Notes: a model not told the origin generated them from the letters alone. Shown: positions 49,592 to 59,870, counted from the first letter of the stretch. The stretch: DNA of 64,000 nt from Candidimonas humi (GCF_019166065.1 NZ_JAHTBN010000009.1:83145-147144); one strand, 5' to 3'. Numbers and translations: made by a program.

Positions 49592-51424
49592 ATGGCCGTA
49601 ACCACCCTGCTCACACTGACCGACGCCCAGCTAGCCTATGGGCATCACCCGCTGCTGGATCACGCCGAACTGGCGGTACAGAGCGGCGAACGCATAGGCC
49701 TGATAGGCCGCAACGGCGCCGGCAAGTCTTCCCTGCTGAAAGTAATGGACGGCCGCATCCAGCCCGACGATGGCGAAATCATGCGCCTGGGCGGGCTGAA
49801 GATCGCCACGGTGGAACAAGAACCGCAACTGGACGAAGGCCTGAGCGTGCTGGAAACCCTGTGCGGCGACGTCAACGAATCCGAGGACTGGCAACGGCCC
49901 GCGCGCGCCCAGGCCTTGATCGAGCAGCTGGGGCTGGACGCTGCGGCGCCCGTCGCCGGCCTGTCGGGAGGCACGCGCAAACGCGTGGCGCTGGCCCGCG
50001 CGCTGGCCGACGAGCCCGACCTGCTGCTCCTGGACGAGCCCACCAACCACCTGGACTTCGAAGGCATCGCGTGGCTCGAGGCGCTGCTGCTGCAGGCCCG
50101 CTGCAGCGTCATCGTCATTACCCACGACCGGCGCTTCCTGGACGTGGTGGCCACCCGCATCGTCGAACTCGACCGCGGCAAGCTGCTGAGCTTTCCCGGC
50201 AATTTCTCGGCCTGGCAGCAGCGCAAGGCCGAATGGCTGGAAGCCGAAAGACAGCAGAACGCGCGCTTCGACAAGGTGCTGGCGCAAGAAGAAGTATGGA
50301 TACGCAAGGGCATCGAGGCGCGCCGCACCCGCAACGAAGGCCGCGTGCGGCGCCTGGAGCAACTGCGCCGCGATCGCGCACAACGCCGAGAACGGGCGGG
50401 CAATGTCAATCTGGCACTGGACGAAGGGCAGCGCTCGGGCAAGCTGGTGGCCGAACTCAGCCATGTCAGCCACGGCTATGGCCCGCGCGTGCTGGTGCGC
50501 GACCTGTCCACCTCCATCATGCGCCAGGACCGCATCGGCCTGATCGGCCCCAATGGCGCGGGCAAGACCACGCTGCTGAAGATCATGCTGGGCCTGATCG
50601 AGCCGGATTCCGGAACCGTGCGGCTCGGCACCAACCTGAACATAGGCTACTTCGACCAGATGCGCTCGCAGCTCGACGAAAGCGCCACGCTGGCCGACAC
50701 CATCAATCCGGGCAGCGAATGGATAGAAATCGGCGGCCAGCGCAAGCACGTCATGAGCTACCTGGAAGACTTCCTGTTCCCGCCGGCACGCGCCCAGTCG
50801 CCGGTCAGCAGCCTGTCGGGCGGCGAGCGCGCCCGGCTGGTGCTGGCGCGGCTGTTCGCCCGGCCCACCAATGTCCTGGTGATGGACGAGCCGACCAACG
50901 ACCTGGACATCGAGACCCTGGAACTGCTCGAGGAACTGCTGCAGGACTACAAAGGCACCGTGCTGCTGGTCAGCCACGACCGCAGCTTCCTGAACAATGT
51001 CGTCACCCAGACCCTGGCCGCCGAAGGCGACGGCGCCTGGCAAGAATATGTGGGCGGCTACGATGAATGGCAGGCGCAGCGCCCCGCGCCCGCGGCATCT
51101 ATAGCCGCGTCGACGGCCAAGGCAGGCGGCAAGCCCGAAGCGGATGCAACGCCGCGGCCCGCATCCGAGACGGCGCGCGGCAAGCCGGCCAGGCAAGGCC
51201 GGATCAGCGCCTGGGAACTGCGCGAACTGGAGGAATTGCCCGAGTCCATCGCAAAGCTCGAGGCGCGCCAGGCCGAACTGAACGAAAAACTGGCCGACGG
51301 CAGCCTGTACCGCGATGCACCCGGCGAAGTCGCACAGATCCAGGAGCAGTTACGCCAACTGGAACAAGAAATGGAAGGCCTGTTCGCCCGCTGGGAACTG
51401 CTCGAGGAAAAGCGCGGCGGCTGA
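49592..51424 (+). CDS. uup: ABC-F family ATPase, Uup type
   Basis: A 610-residue cytoplasmic protein with two ABC domains and no membrane part. The first has GRNGAGKSSLLKVMDG, LSGGTRKRVALARAL and LLLLDEPTNHLDFEGI; the second has GPNGAGKTTLLKIMLG, LSGGERARLVLARLF and VLVMDEPTNDLDIETLELLEELL. The Uup-type C-terminal extension follows (about 520-610): a basic linker with PARQGRISAWELRELEELPESIAKLEARQAEL and a coiled coil (ELEQEMEGLFARWELLEE-like). ABC-F proteins act on ribosomes or replication intermediates. The frame is open to 49154; the start at 49592 (MAVTTLLTLTDAQLAYG) fits the family. It converges on pyrC with a 21-base gap. Confidence 0.93.
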   Translation: MAVTTLLTLTDAQLAYGHHPLLDHAELAVQSGERIGLIGRNGAGKSSLLKVMDGRIQPDDGEIMRLGGLKIATVEQEPQLDEGLSVLETLCGDVNESEDWQRPARAQALIEQLGLDAAAPVAGLSGGTRKRVALARALADEPDLLLLDEPTNHLDFEGIAWLEALLLQARCSVIVITHDRRFLDVVATRIVELDRGKLLSFPGNFSAWQQRKAEWLEAERQQNARFDKVLAQEEVWIRKGIEARRTRNEGRVRRLEQLRRDRAQRRERAGNVNLALDEGQRSGKLVAELSHVSHGYGPRVLVRDLSTSIMRQDRIGLIGPNGAGKTTLLKIMLGLIEPDSGTVRLGTNLNIGYFDQMRSQLDESATLADTINPGSEWIEIGGQRKHVMSYLEDFLFPPARAQSPVSSLSGGERARLVLARLFARPTNVLVMDEPTNDLDIETLELLEELLQDYKGTVLLVSHDRSFLNNVVTQTLAAEGDGAWQEYVGGYDEWQAQRPAPAASIAASTAKAGGKPEADATPRPASETARGKPARQGRISAWELRELEELPESIAKLEARQAELNEKLADGSLYRDAPGEVAQIQEQLRQLEQEMEGLFARWELLEEKRGG

Positions 51425-51445
51425 TGCGAGGTGCCCGACGCGAGT

Positions 51446-52522
51446 TTACGCAGCGGGCTCGACCGTCCAGTCCAGCGCTTCCCCTGCGGCCAGCGGCACC
51501 ACCGTGGCATCGCCCATGGGCAGCTCGGCGGGAATGTCGTAGCGGCCGCGCCGCAGCGTCAGCCTGCCTTGGTTGACAGGCAGGCCGTAGAACGCCGGCC
51601 CGTTCAGGCTGGCGAAGGCTTCGAGCCGGCCCAGGCAGCCCACAGCATCGAAGGCGGTGGCGTACAGCTCCATGGCATGCAGCGCGGTGTAGCAGCCGGC
51701 GCAGCCGCAGGCATTTTCTTTCAGCCCCTTGGGATGCGGCGCACTGTCGGTGCCCAGGAAAAAGCGCGGGCTGCCGCTCGTGGCCGCCGCGACCAGCGCC
51801 TGGCGATGCGTCTCGCGCTTGAGCACGGGCAGGCAGTACCAGTGCGGGCGAATCCCGCCCTGGAACAGCGCATTGCGGTTGTACAGCAGATGATGCGCGG
51901 TGATCGTGGCGGCGATCGGCCCCTCGGCCTGCTGCACATATTGCGCGCCCTGGCGCGTGGTGATGTGCTCGAACACGACCTTCAGCGCCGGAAAGGCCTG
52001 GCGCAGCGGGATCATGACACGGTCGATGAATGCTTCCTCGCGGTCGAACAGGTCGATGGCGGGATCGGTAACCTCGCCGTGCACCAGCAGCGGCATACCG
52101 TGGCGCTGCAGCGCCTCCAGCGCCGGCCGGCAGCGCCCCAGCAGATCGGTGACGCCGGCGTCGGAATTCGTGGTCGCGCCCGCCGGATACAGCTTGACCG
52201 CAAGCACCACGCCCGACTCGCTTGCCCGCGCGATCTCTTCGGCCGGCGTGTTATCGGTGAGATACAGGGTCATGAGCGGCTCGAACGCTGCGGGCGCAAC
52301 GCCCGACTGGCGCAATGCCGCGACGATGCGATCGCGATAAGCCAGCGCCTGCGCGGTAGTGGTGACCGGCGGCTTCAGGTTGGGCATGATGATGGCGCGC
52401 GCGAACTGCCGGACCGTGTCGGGCAGGACGCTGGCAAGCACATCGCCGTCGCGCAGGTGCAAATGCCAGTCGTCGGGGCGGATGATGGTCAGGGTGTCGG
52501 TGGCGCCGGCTTGCTGGCTCAT
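51446..52522 (-). CDS. pyrC: Dihydroorotase (PyrC, type II)
   Basis: A 358-residue dimetal amidohydrolase that makes dihydroorotate in pyrimidine synthesis. Metal ligands: [11 protein letters not shown] (H-x-H), the carboxylated lysine in [39 protein letters not shown] and the Asp in [16 protein letters not shown]. Length fits the E. coli type (348). The start at 52522 ([13 protein letters not shown]) is preferred; the frame is open to 52588. The next upstream gene, an M20 hydrolase, ends 73 bases away. Confidence 0.94.
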   Translation of the reverse strand: MSQQAGATDTLTIIRPDDWHLHLRDGDVLASVLPDTVRQFARAIIMPNLKPPVTTTAQALAYRDRIVAALRQSGVAPAAFEPLMTLYLTDNTPAEEIARASESGVVLAVKLYPAGATTNSDAGVTDLLGRCRPALEALQRHGMPLLVHGEVTDPAIDLFDREEAFIDRVMIPLRQAFPALKVVFEHITTRQGAQYVQQAEGPIAATITAHHLLYNRNALFQGGIRPHWYCLPVLKRETHRQALVAAATSGSPRFFLGTDSAPHPKGLKENACGCAGCYTALHAMELYATAFDAVGCLGRLEAFASLNGPAFYGLPVNQGRLTLRRGRYDIPAELPMGDATVVPLAAGEALDWTVEPAA

Positions 52523-52595
52523 GAATGGTCGATGGTCCAATACAGTGTTCGAAAAAGGGCTTGCACGGCCCGTCCGGGGCCGCGCCATGCAGGCC

Positions 52596-53783
52596 CTACA
52601 GGGGCATGCTGCGTTCCACGATGCGGCAGAACATGGCGCTGCCCACCGGAATCACGGCGTCGTTGAAGTCGAAGCTGGCGCTGTGCAATACGCAGCCGCG
52701 CTCGGCGCCTCCCTGCCCCAGGCGGAAATAGGCCCCGGGCCGTTCCTGCAGCATGAAAGAAAAATCTTCCGAGCCCATGGACGGCACCAGGTCCGGCACC
52801 ACGTTTTCGGCGCCGAAGAGCTCGGTGGCGACCTCGACGACGAAGGCCGCGTGCTCGGGCGTGTTGATCGTGGCCGGGAACAGCTTGTGGTATTTCATCT
52901 CGATGCGCGCGCCGAAAGCCTGGGCCATGCCGTCGATCAGTTCCTGCATGCGCGCGATCACGCGTTCCTGCACCGCAGTGCTGAAAGTGCGGACCGTGCC
53001 CACCAGGTCGGCGTCCCGGGGGATGACGTTCATGGCCTTGAGATTGCCGGCCTGGACCGCGGCCACCGTGACCACTGCGGCATCGGGCGCGGGAATATTG
53101 CGCGAGACGATGGTCTGCAGCGCCGTAATCAGCTGCGCCGCGATCACTATCGGGTCGTTGGTCTGGTAGGCATGCGCGCCATGGCCGCCGCGCCCCTCTA
53201 TATGGATCTCGAAATGGTCGGCGGCCGCCATCATGGGCCCCGGACGCACGCCGATGACGCCCGCGGGCAGGCCAGGCCAGTTGTGCAGCCCGTAGATGGC
53301 GTCGCACGGAAAACGCGTGAACAGCCCGTCGTCCAGCATCGCGCGCGCGCCGCCCAGGCCTTCTTCGGCGGGCTGGAAGATCAGCACCAGCTTGCCGTCG
53401 AAGTTGCGGGTCTCGGCCAGGTAGCGCGCCGCGCCCAGCAGCACCGTGGTATGGCCGTCATGGCCGCAGGCATGCATCACGCCCTGCGTGGTGGAGGCAT
53501 AGGGATGCTGCCCCTGTTCTTGTATGGGCAGCGCGTCCATGTCGGCGCGCAAGCCTATGCAGCGCCCCGACGCATTGCGCCGCCCTTCCAGCACGCCGAC
53601 CAGGCCGGTGCCGCCTATGCCGCGATGCACTTCGTAGCCCAGTGCGGTCAAGGACCGCGCCACCAGGTCCGAGGTGCGGCTTTCCTGGAAGCCCAGTTCG
53701 GGATGCGCGTGTATGTCCTGGCGCAGCGCGCTGAGTTCGTCATGGAACAGCGCGATCGATTCCATTATGCTCTTCGCGTACAT
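52596..53783 (-). CDS. M20 family amidohydrolase (second copy)
   Basis: A 395-residue metal-dependent amidohydrolase of the M20D type (hippurate, N-acyl-amino acid). Motifs: [57 protein letters not shown] and [17 protein letters not shown]. The start at 53783 has GGGAG eight bases upstream, giving [17 protein letters not shown]; the frame is open to 53996. It is clearly a divergent paralogue of the enzyme at 22449, with different stretches between motifs. The importer binding protein on the other side is divergent and could supply a substrate, which is inference. Confidence 0.9.
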   Translation of the reverse strand: MYAKSIMESIALFHDELSALRQDIHAHPELGFQESRTSDLVARSLTALGYEVHRGIGGTGLVGVLEGRRNASGRCIGLRADMDALPIQEQGQHPYASTTQGVMHACGHDGHTTVLLGAARYLAETRNFDGKLVLIFQPAEEGLGGARAMLDDGLFTRFPCDAIYGLHNWPGLPAGVIGVRPGPMMAAADHFEIHIEGRGGHGAHAYQTNDPIVIAAQLITALQTIVSRNIPAPDAAVVTVAAVQAGNLKAMNVIPRDADLVGTVRTFSTAVQERVIARMQELIDGMAQAFGARIEMKYHKLFPATINTPEHAAFVVEVATELFGAENVVPDLVPSMGSEDFSFMLQERPGAYFRLGQGGAERGCVLHSASFDFNDAVIPVGSAMFCRIVERSMPL

Positions 53784-54101
53784 GCGAGGTGCTCCCAAAA
53801 CACGATGGTCCGGATTGCCTTCCGGGGCCGCCATGCCCCGCGCCGCCGCGTCCCGGCGGCCGTGCTGCGGCCATCGGCATTGTAGCCCTTCGGAATGCAC
53901 CCGCGCAGCGGCGCGGCCCGGCCGCGCGCACTTGTCCGGATCCGCCGAAATCCGCTTGACAGACGCTGGCTCTGCGGCGGTAATATTGGACTGCAATAAT
54001 AGGGCGGCAACATCCCCCTTCCCCTTCCTGCCGAAACCGGCAGCACCCGGGCCTCATCGGCTTCCTTTACAAAATCAATACCACACCAAGGAGACACTGC
54101 T
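53784..54101. other. Divergent intergenic region, M20 hydrolase / binding protein
   Basis: 318 bases between divergent genes. The plus-strand promoter is at 53956-53986. The part next to the hydrolase gene is GC-rich with no recognised element. Its frames continue the hydrolase reading frame but lie upstream of its ribosome-binding site. Confidence 0.5.
53956..53986 (+). promoter_or_regulatory. Promoter of the binding-protein gene
   Basis: A perfect TTGACA (53956-53961) is followed after 19 bases by TAATAT (53981-53986). The spacer is two bases over the optimum. The leader to the ATG at 54102 is about 110 bases long, with AAGGAGA before the start codon. Confidence 0.6.
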
Positions 54102-55448
54102 ATGGCAGATCAAGATCCGAGCCTCGCCAACCGCCGCAAATTCTTCATCACCGCCGGCGTCGCCGGCGGCGCGGTCATGCTGGGCAGCTCATTCTCGCGC
54201 CGGGCATTCGCCGCCGGCGGCCCGCCCGCCATCAATCTGGGCCAGATCGCTCCCATGACCGGGGCCGCGGCCGAATTCGGGCCGTACTACCGGGACGCCG
54301 TGCAACTGGCCGTGGACCAGATCAACAAGGCGGCCACGCAGGTATTCGGCGGCCCGATCATCGCCAAGCACATCACGGTCGACACCAGCACGCTGCCCAC
54401 CGTGGGCGTGCAGGCCGCGCGCCAGATGGTCGACACCAGCAAGACGCCGGCCATCATCGGCGGCTGGTCCAGCGGCGTGACGGTGGCCATCGCCACCTCG
54501 GTCACGATACCTTCCGGCGTGCTGCAGGTCGCCAACGGCGCCACCTCGCCCCTGATCACGGTATTGCCGGCCGACGCCAAGGCCGACCTGCTGTTCCGCA
54601 CCACGGCGTCCGATGCGCTGCAGGGCGTGGTCGCCGCCCAGCTGGTCAACGGCGAACTCCAGAAAGGCTATAAGTTCAGCAAGGTCTCCACCATCTATAT
54701 CAACAACCCCTACGGCCAGGGTTTGTCGAATTCCTTTGCCGCCTCGTTCGAGAAGCGCGGCGGCAAGGTGCTGGCGCAAGTGCCGCACCCCGAACAGGTG
54801 CAACCCACCTACAAGTCGCAATTGGCGGCCGCCCTGAAAGACAAGCCCGAACTGCTGCTGTGCGTCAGCTATCCTTCGCACACCGCGGTGTTCCTGAAAG
54901 AATCGCGCGACATCTTCAATTTCACCAACTGGCAATTCACCGACGGCAATGCATCGCTCGACGTGGTCAAGGCGCTGGGCGCGCAAAGCGTCGACGGCAA
55001 GCTGGGCACGGCGCCGGGCGAAGACACCAACACCAGCGCCTATAAAGATTTCGCCAAGAACTTCATGGCGGGCTTCAAGTACGACCACATCCCCCCGTTC
55101 ACCGCTTCCACCTACGACGCGGGGATGACCATCGGCCTGGCGCTGGCCAAGGTAATCGCCGGCGGGGTGACCGACCCATCCAAGATCACCGGCACGGCCC
55201 TGCGCGACCAGTTGCGCGTGGTGTCCAACCCTCCGGGCGAGGCCATCGAAGGCGGCAGCGACGAGCGCGTGCTGGAAATGCTCAAGATGATCAAGGCCGG
55301 CAAGAAGATCAACTACACCGGCGCCGCCGGCCCCTGCGACTTCGACAAGAACGGCGACGTGATCACGCCGATCAATATCTGGAAGTTCTCCAAGGGCCAG
55401 GTGGAAACCGTCGAGACCCGCCCGGCCGCGTCGATCCCCAAGATCTGA
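54102..55448 (+). CDS. Periplasmic binding protein, branched-chain amino acid (HAAT) type
   Basis: A 448-residue type I binding protein. It begins with a twin-arginine-like signal (LANRRKFFITAGVAGGAVMLGSS, then SRRAFA|AGGPP). The mature protein has the LivJ-like pattern IGQIAPMTGAAAEFGPYYRDAVQLAVDQIN, GVQAARQMVDTSKTPAIIGGWSSGVTVAIA and AYKDFAKNFMAGF...PPFTASTYDAGMTIGLAL. Ligands of this family include Leu/Ile/Val, amides, urea and aromatic acids. The ribosome-binding site AAGGAGA lies before the ATG. It is convergent with the livGFHM-like operon that would provide its membrane and ATPase parts. Confidence 0.85.
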   Translation: MADQDPSLANRRKFFITAGVAGGAVMLGSSFSRRAFAAGGPPAINLGQIAPMTGAAAEFGPYYRDAVQLAVDQINKAATQVFGGPIIAKHITVDTSTLPTVGVQAARQMVDTSKTPAIIGGWSSGVTVAIATSVTIPSGVLQVANGATSPLITVLPADAKADLLFRTTASDALQGVVAAQLVNGELQKGYKFSKVSTIYINNPYGQGLSNSFAASFEKRGGKVLAQVPHPEQVQPTYKSQLAAALKDKPELLLCVSYPSHTAVFLKESRDIFNFTNWQFTDGNASLDVVKALGAQSVDGKLGTAPGEDTNTSAYKDFAKNFMAGFKYDHIPPFTASTYDAGMTIGLALAKVIAGGVTDPSKITGTALRDQLRVVSNPPGEAIEGGSDERVLEMLKMIKAGKKINYTGAAGPCDFDKNGDVITPINIWKFSKGQVETVETRPAASIPKI

Positions 55449-55589
55449 CCGTCCGGCCTCTGGCGGCGGCAGGCGCCCGGTGGCGCTTGCCGCCTCGGGC
55501 CTTGGGCCCCCAGGGCTTCGACCCTGGATCTCATGGGTCTCCAGGGCCTCGCAATCAGAAGATCCTCAACCCGCCCCGCAGTCCACGAC

Positions 55590-55626
55590 AAAAAGCCCGC
55601 GCACAAACCAAGTGCGCGGGCTTTTT
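55590..55626. terminator. Bidirectional intrinsic terminator
   Basis: AAAAAGCCCGCGCAC (55590-55604), a seven-base loop, and GTGCGCGGGCTTTTT (55612-55626) form a perfect 15-bp stem with a U-run on either strand. It ends both the binding-protein transcript (plus) and the livGFHM-like transcript (minus), which converge here. Confidence 0.9.
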
Positions 55627-55690
55627 GCCACCGGATACGGAAAGGCCTTCCCGCTGGAAGGCCTTTCCCGCTACCGCACGAAGCTTGCGC

Positions 55691-56878
55691 CTACTTCAGG
55701 AAGCGCGAGACGATCTTCTGCTCTTTCAGTATGCCTTCCGGACGATACAGCACGATCAGGGCCAGCAGCACGCCCACCAGCATCCAGCGCAGGAACGCGG
55801 TGCGCGAGGCGATCTGCGGCAGTATGCCGGACAGCGAAGTCTGCAGCACATCGGTCAGGTAGCCCGTGCCGCTCCATACGCCCCAGATGACGAAGGCCCC
55901 GAGCACGGCGCCCCGATTGTTGCCGCTGCCGCCCAGCATAAGCATCACCCACACCAGGAAGGTAGCGAACAGCGGCTCGAAGTGCGAATAGTCTATGGTG
56001 ACCATGTACGAGGCATAGAGCGCGCCGCCCACGCCCATGACCACGGCGCCCAGCACGAAAGACTGCACCCGCAGCGAGGTGACGTGCTTGCCGTTCATGG
56101 CCGCCGAGGCCTCGTCGTCGCGCACCGCGCGCAGCGCGCGGCCCCACGGCGAACGCACCGCGGTTTCCAGCACCAAGTACACGATCGCCAATACGGTGAC
56201 CGTCAGGGCCAGGTAGAGAAAACCGTAATCGCGCGGCTGCAGCGGCGCGAACAGCGACGCCACCGAAGCCGGCAGCCAGCTGCAGGCGGGATGGTCGAAC
56301 ACGCAGGACAGGGGCTGGGGAATGCCGCTCAGCGGCTGCGGCCCGTTGGCCAGCCAGCGCTCGTTCTGGAAAATCAGACGGATGATCTCGGCTATGCCCA
56401 GTGTGGCGATGGCCAGGAAATCGGTGCGCAGCCGCAGCACCGGCAGCGCGACCAGCAGGCCGACGATGCCCGAGATGACCCCGGCCGCCACCAGTCCGAC
56501 CAGGAACGGCGCCTGCAGGCCGAACGCCTGGTGCGCGTATTGCGCCATCAGGCCGCTGGGCGGCGCGGTGATGAACAAGGCGCTGGTGAACGCACCCACC
56601 GCGAAGAAGCCCGCCACGCCGAAATCCAGGTGGCCGTTGTAGCCCCACTGCGAATTCAGGCCCAGGCTGAGTATGGCGTAGATCGACGCCATGATGGAAA
56701 ACGACACCAGGTAGTCGACCGCGCCGGGTATCAGGGCCATCAGCGCGAAGCCGGCCACCAGCCCGATGACGATGGCGGCGGGGATGCGCAAGGCCCAGCG
56801 CAGGCGCAGCAGGGCCAGCGCCAACAGCCCCAGCGGCACGGCCAGGAATATAGCCTTCAGGACGGAAGCCGGGTCCAT
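55691..56878 (-). CDS. livM: Branched-chain amino acid ABC importer permease LivM
   Basis: A 395-residue permease with about ten hydrophobic segments. The LivM pattern NSQWGYNGHLDFGVAGFFAVGAFTSALF and the EAA-like loop in SPWGRALRAVRDDEASAAMNGKHVTSLRVQSFVLGA are present. It ends with ILPQIASRTAFLRWMLVGVLLALIVLYRPEGILKEQKIVSRFLK. The start at 56878 has AAGGAG six bases upstream. It is the last gene of the operon, 28 bases after livH. The name indicates the family; the substrate is not proven. Confidence 0.9.
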   Translation of the reverse strand: MDPASVLKAIFLAVPLGLLALALLRLRWALRIPAAIVIGLVAGFALMALIPGAVDYLVSFSIMASIYAILSLGLNSQWGYNGHLDFGVAGFFAVGAFTSALFITAPPSGLMAQYAHQAFGLQAPFLVGLVAAGVISGIVGLLVALPVLRLRTDFLAIATLGIAEIIRLIFQNERWLANGPQPLSGIPQPLSCVFDHPACSWLPASVASLFAPLQPRDYGFLYLALTVTVLAIVYLVLETAVRSPWGRALRAVRDDEASAAMNGKHVTSLRVQSFVLGAVVMGVGGALYASYMVTIDYSHFEPLFATFLVWVMLMLGGSGNNRGAVLGAFVIWGVWSGTGYLTDVLQTSLSGILPQIASRTAFLRWMLVGVLLALIVLYRPEGILKEQKIVSRFLK

Positions 56879-56906
56879 GGATTGCTCCTTGTGTTCTTGT
56901 GCGCGA

Positions 56907-57971
56907 TCATTTGCTGGCGAACAGCCCTTGCGGGCGCACCACCAGCGCCAGCACCATGAGCGCAAAGGCCACGGCGGGCCCGTAGGCCGGGCTCATGAAG
57001 GCCGAGGTCACCTGCATCGCCACCCCTATGACTATGGATCCGACCAGCGCGCCGAAGGCGTCGCCCACTGTGCCCAGGATCACCGCGGCGAACATCGGCA
57101 GCAGCAGCGTGAACCCCATGTCGGGCCGTAGTTGCGAGGCCAGGCCGTACATCACCCCGCAAGCCGCAGCCAGGCCGCCGCCTATGCCCCAAGTCCAGGA
57201 TATGACGCGCTCGGTATCGATGCCGCGGATCTGCGCCAGGTCGGGATTGTCGGCCGTGGCGCGCATGGCCTTGCCCATGCGCGTGCGCCCCAGCAGCAGG
57301 TACACCAGCACCACCAGCACCAGCGCCAGCGCCAGCACGAAAATCTGGTCGGCCTGCACGCGTATGCCCAGCGGCAGGTGCAGCGCGGGATTGGCCCGCC
57401 CCACGTAGAAGAAATGGAAGTCCGAGCCCCACAGCATATAGATGACGCTGCGCAGGAAGAACGCCATGCCCAGGGAAGCCATGGCAAACAGCACCATGGG
57501 CGCCTTGGTGCGGCGCAGGCGCCGGTACAGGACGCGATCGAACAATATCGCCACCAGCGCCGTGATCGGAATCGAGATCAGCAGCGCAATGAACATTTCC
57601 CAGCCGAAGGAAAATCGCCAGATGGGCGAGCTCTGGGGCAATATCTGCACGACGGCATAAGCCACGTAGGCGCCCAGCGTCACCAGGTCGCCGTGCGCAA
57701 AATTGGGAAACTTCAGCACGCCATAACACAGCGTCAGCCCCACGCCGCCCAGGGCAATAATGCCGCCGAGCATCACGCCCCATACGGTCAGGTACAGCAA
57801 CTGGTCCAGCCCGGTGCCATAGATCAGCCCGAGCAGCCACATGATCGCCAGGATCAGCACCAGGCCTATGCCCATGGCGGTACGAGTTTGCAGCAGCGCC
57901 GCCAGGCGGCCGCCTTGGTGGCCGGCCGGCGTCGATTCCAGCGGCGCCGCGGGGTCCAGGGTTTTCTCCAT
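56907..57971 (-). CDS. livH: Branched-chain amino acid ABC importer permease LivH
   Basis: A 354-residue permease. After a polar N-terminus of about 30 residues there are about eight membrane segments. The LivH-type pattern GVMLGGIIALGGVGLTLCYGVLKFPNFAHGDLVTLGAYVAY and the motif GKAMRATADNPDLAQIRGIDTERVISWTWGIGGGLAAACGVMYGL are typical. The start is given as the ATG at 57971 (with GGAGG 12 bases upstream); a TTG at 57983 is possible. It lies 8 bases after livF. Confidence 0.88.
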   Translation of the reverse strand: MEKTLDPAAPLESTPAGHQGGRLAALLQTRTAMGIGLVLILAIMWLLGLIYGTGLDQLLYLTVWGVMLGGIIALGGVGLTLCYGVLKFPNFAHGDLVTLGAYVAYAVVQILPQSSPIWRFSFGWEMFIALLISIPITALVAILFDRVLYRRLRRTKAPMVLFAMASLGMAFFLRSVIYMLWGSDFHFFYVGRANPALHLPLGIRVQADQIFVLALALVLVVLVYLLLGRTRMGKAMRATADNPDLAQIRGIDTERVISWTWGIGGGLAAACGVMYGLASQLRPDMGFTLLLPMFAAVILGTVGDAFGALVGSIVIGVAMQVTSAFMSPAYGPAVAFALMVLALVVRPQGLFASK

Positions 57972-57979
57972 AAGCTCGC

Positions 57980-58687
57980 TCAACCTCCAAGGTAGAGGCG
58001 TCCGACGTTCGGATCCTCCAGCAATTCCTTGCCCGTGCCCTCGTGGCGATTTTCGCCATTGGCCAGCACGTAGCCGCGATGGGCCATCTGCAGCGACTGC
58101 CGGGCGTTCTGCTCGACCATCATGATGGCGATGCCGCTTTCATTGATGCGCGCGACACGCTCGAAAATTTCGTCGACCAGCTTGGGCGACAAGGCCGCGG
58201 TGGGTTCGTCCAGCAGCAGCAGGCGCGGCTCGAGCATGAGCGCGCTGCCCATGGCCACCAGCTGGCGCTCGCCGCCCGACATCTTGCCCACGGCCTGCCG
58301 GCGCCTTTCCCTGAGGCGCGGAAACATGTCGTAGATACGCTGCTTGCCCGCTTCCAGCTCGCCCTTGGGCAGGGTGAAGGCGCCCATTTCCAGGTTTTCT
58401 TCCACGGAAAGCGCGGTGAACACATTGGCGACCTGGGGCACGAAGCACATGCCCAGCTTCACGATCTGGTGCGGCACCTTGCGGGAAATATCCTCGCCGC
58501 CGAAGTCGATCGAACCTTCGCGCGGATGCAGCAGGCCGAACACCGTCTTCATCAGGGTGGACTTGCCGGCGCCGTTGGGGCCGATGATGCAGACTATTTC
58601 ATGCTCTTCCACCATCATGGACACATGACGCAGGATCTCGGTGTCGCCGTAGCCGCAGCTTATTCCATCAACCTTAAGCAGCGGCAT
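57980..58687 (-). CDS. livF: Branched-chain amino acid ABC importer ATPase LivF
   Basis: A 235-residue ATPase. Walker A GPNGAGKSTLMKTVFGLL, Q-loop VPQVANVFTALSVEENLEMGAF, signature MSGGERQLVAMGSALM, Walker B LLLLDEPTAALSPKL and H-loop MMVEQNARQSLQMA. It pairs with livG to power the LivHM channel. It overlaps livG by 14 bases, and livH follows after 8 bases. Confidence 0.92.
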   Translation of the reverse strand: MPLLKVDGISCGYGDTEILRHVSMMVEEHEIVCIIGPNGAGKSTLMKTVFGLLHPREGSIDFGGEDISRKVPHQIVKLGMCFVPQVANVFTALSVEENLEMGAFTLPKGELEAGKQRIYDMFPRLRERRRQAVGKMSGGERQLVAMGSALMLEPRLLLLDEPTAALSPKLVDEIFERVARINESGIAIMMVEQNARQSLQMAHRGYVLANGENRHEGTGKELLEDPNVGRLYLGG

Positions 58688-59522
58688 ATTGCCCTCCCAG
58701 GTAGGCCTCGAGCACGCTCTGGTTATTGCGTACTTCTTCGGGCGTGCCCTCGACCAGCTTGCGCCCTTCGCTCATGACGATCACGGGGTTGCACAGACTC
58801 ATGACCATGTTCATGTCGTGCTCGATCAGCAGGAAAGTGATGCCGCGCTCGCGCGACAGGTATTCGATATTGGAGGTGAGCCGCTTGAGCAGCGTGCGAT
58901 TGACGCCGGCCGCCGGCTCGTCGAGCAGCACCAGCTCGGGGCCCGTCATGAGCGTGCGCCCGAGTTCGAGCAGCTTTTTCTGGCCGCCCGACAGATTGCC
59001 CGCGTACTCGTCGCTTACATGGGTCAGCTCGAGATAGCCCAGCACCTCGAGCGCCTTTGCGCGGTTTTCTTCTTCCTGGCGGCGCACCTCGGCGCCGCGG
59101 AACAAGGCATTCCAGATGCTTTCGCCCTTTTGCTGGGTGGGCACCAGCATCAGGTTCTCCAGCACGCTCATGCTGCCGTGCTCGCGGGGAATCTGGAAAG
59201 TGCGGCACAGGCCGCTGGCGAAGATCTGGTCGGGGCGCAGGCCGGTGATGTCCTTGCCGCGATAGCGTATCGTGCCCGAATCCGGGGTGATGAATCCGGT
59301 GATGTTGTTGAAAACCGTGGTCTTGCCCGCCCCGTTCGGGCCGATCAGCCCGGTGATCGTGCCGCGGCGGACATCGAAGCTGCAATGATCGACGGCATGC
59401 AGGCCGCCGAATGCCTTGACGATATTGCGTACTTCGAGCAGGACTTCGCCGGTCGAAGCGCCGGCATCGGGGCCCGCATCCAGGCTTGTTGTATCCGTCG
59501 TCGGTGTTGTATGTATTGCCAT
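58674..59522 (-). CDS. livG: Branched-chain amino acid ABC importer ATPase LivG
   Basis: A 282-residue ATPase with a 25-residue polar N-terminal extension before the ABC domain. Walker A GPNGAGKTTVFNNITGFI, Q-loop FQIPREHGSMSVLENLML, signature LSGGQKKLLELGRTLM, Walker B LVLLDEPAAGVNRTLLK and H-loop LLIEHDMNMVMSL. The C-terminal LIVEGTPEEVRNNQSVLEAYLGG-like ending is LivG-specific. The start at 59522 (MAIHTTPTTDTTS) fits the family; the frame is open to 59732. AGGAG lies 13 bases upstream, rather distant, so a start slightly downstream is possible. Confidence 0.9.
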   Translation of the reverse strand: MAIHTTPTTDTTSLDAGPDAGASTGEVLLEVRNIVKAFGGLHAVDHCSFDVRRGTITGLIGPNGAGKTTVFNNITGFITPDSGTIRYRGKDITGLRPDQIFASGLCRTFQIPREHGSMSVLENLMLVPTQQKGESIWNALFRGAEVRRQEEENRAKALEVLGYLELTHVSDEYAGNLSGGQKKLLELGRTLMTGPELVLLDEPAAGVNRTLLKRLTSNIEYLSRERGITFLLIEHDMNMVMSLCNPVIVMSEGRKLVEGTPEEVRNNQSVLEAYLGGQYAAA

Positions 59523-59870
59523 GGTCAGCGGCTTGTCTCCTGACGCTGCAGCTCGTAGCTGGCTGCAATCCGTTGCTCCGGCGCCGGGCGCATGTGGCGG
59601 CCCGGATTCGTCGCAAGATGCTACAGCGCACCGATAGTAGCATAGACATTGTTGGGCGGCCGTCATTGTTTTCCCCAGCATCGGCCGGGCGCCAGCGGAT
59701 CCGCCGGCAACACCGCATGAGCGCAAAGACACTGCTTACTGTAGCGAAATCCGGACGAAAACGCGCCATATTTCGGCATTCGGCGCCCCGGCGCAAAGCC
59801 GCCGCAAGCCGCGGGCGCGACAAGCCGTCACGGCAGCGATTATTTTTGGAAAATTTCTGTACAAAGCACT

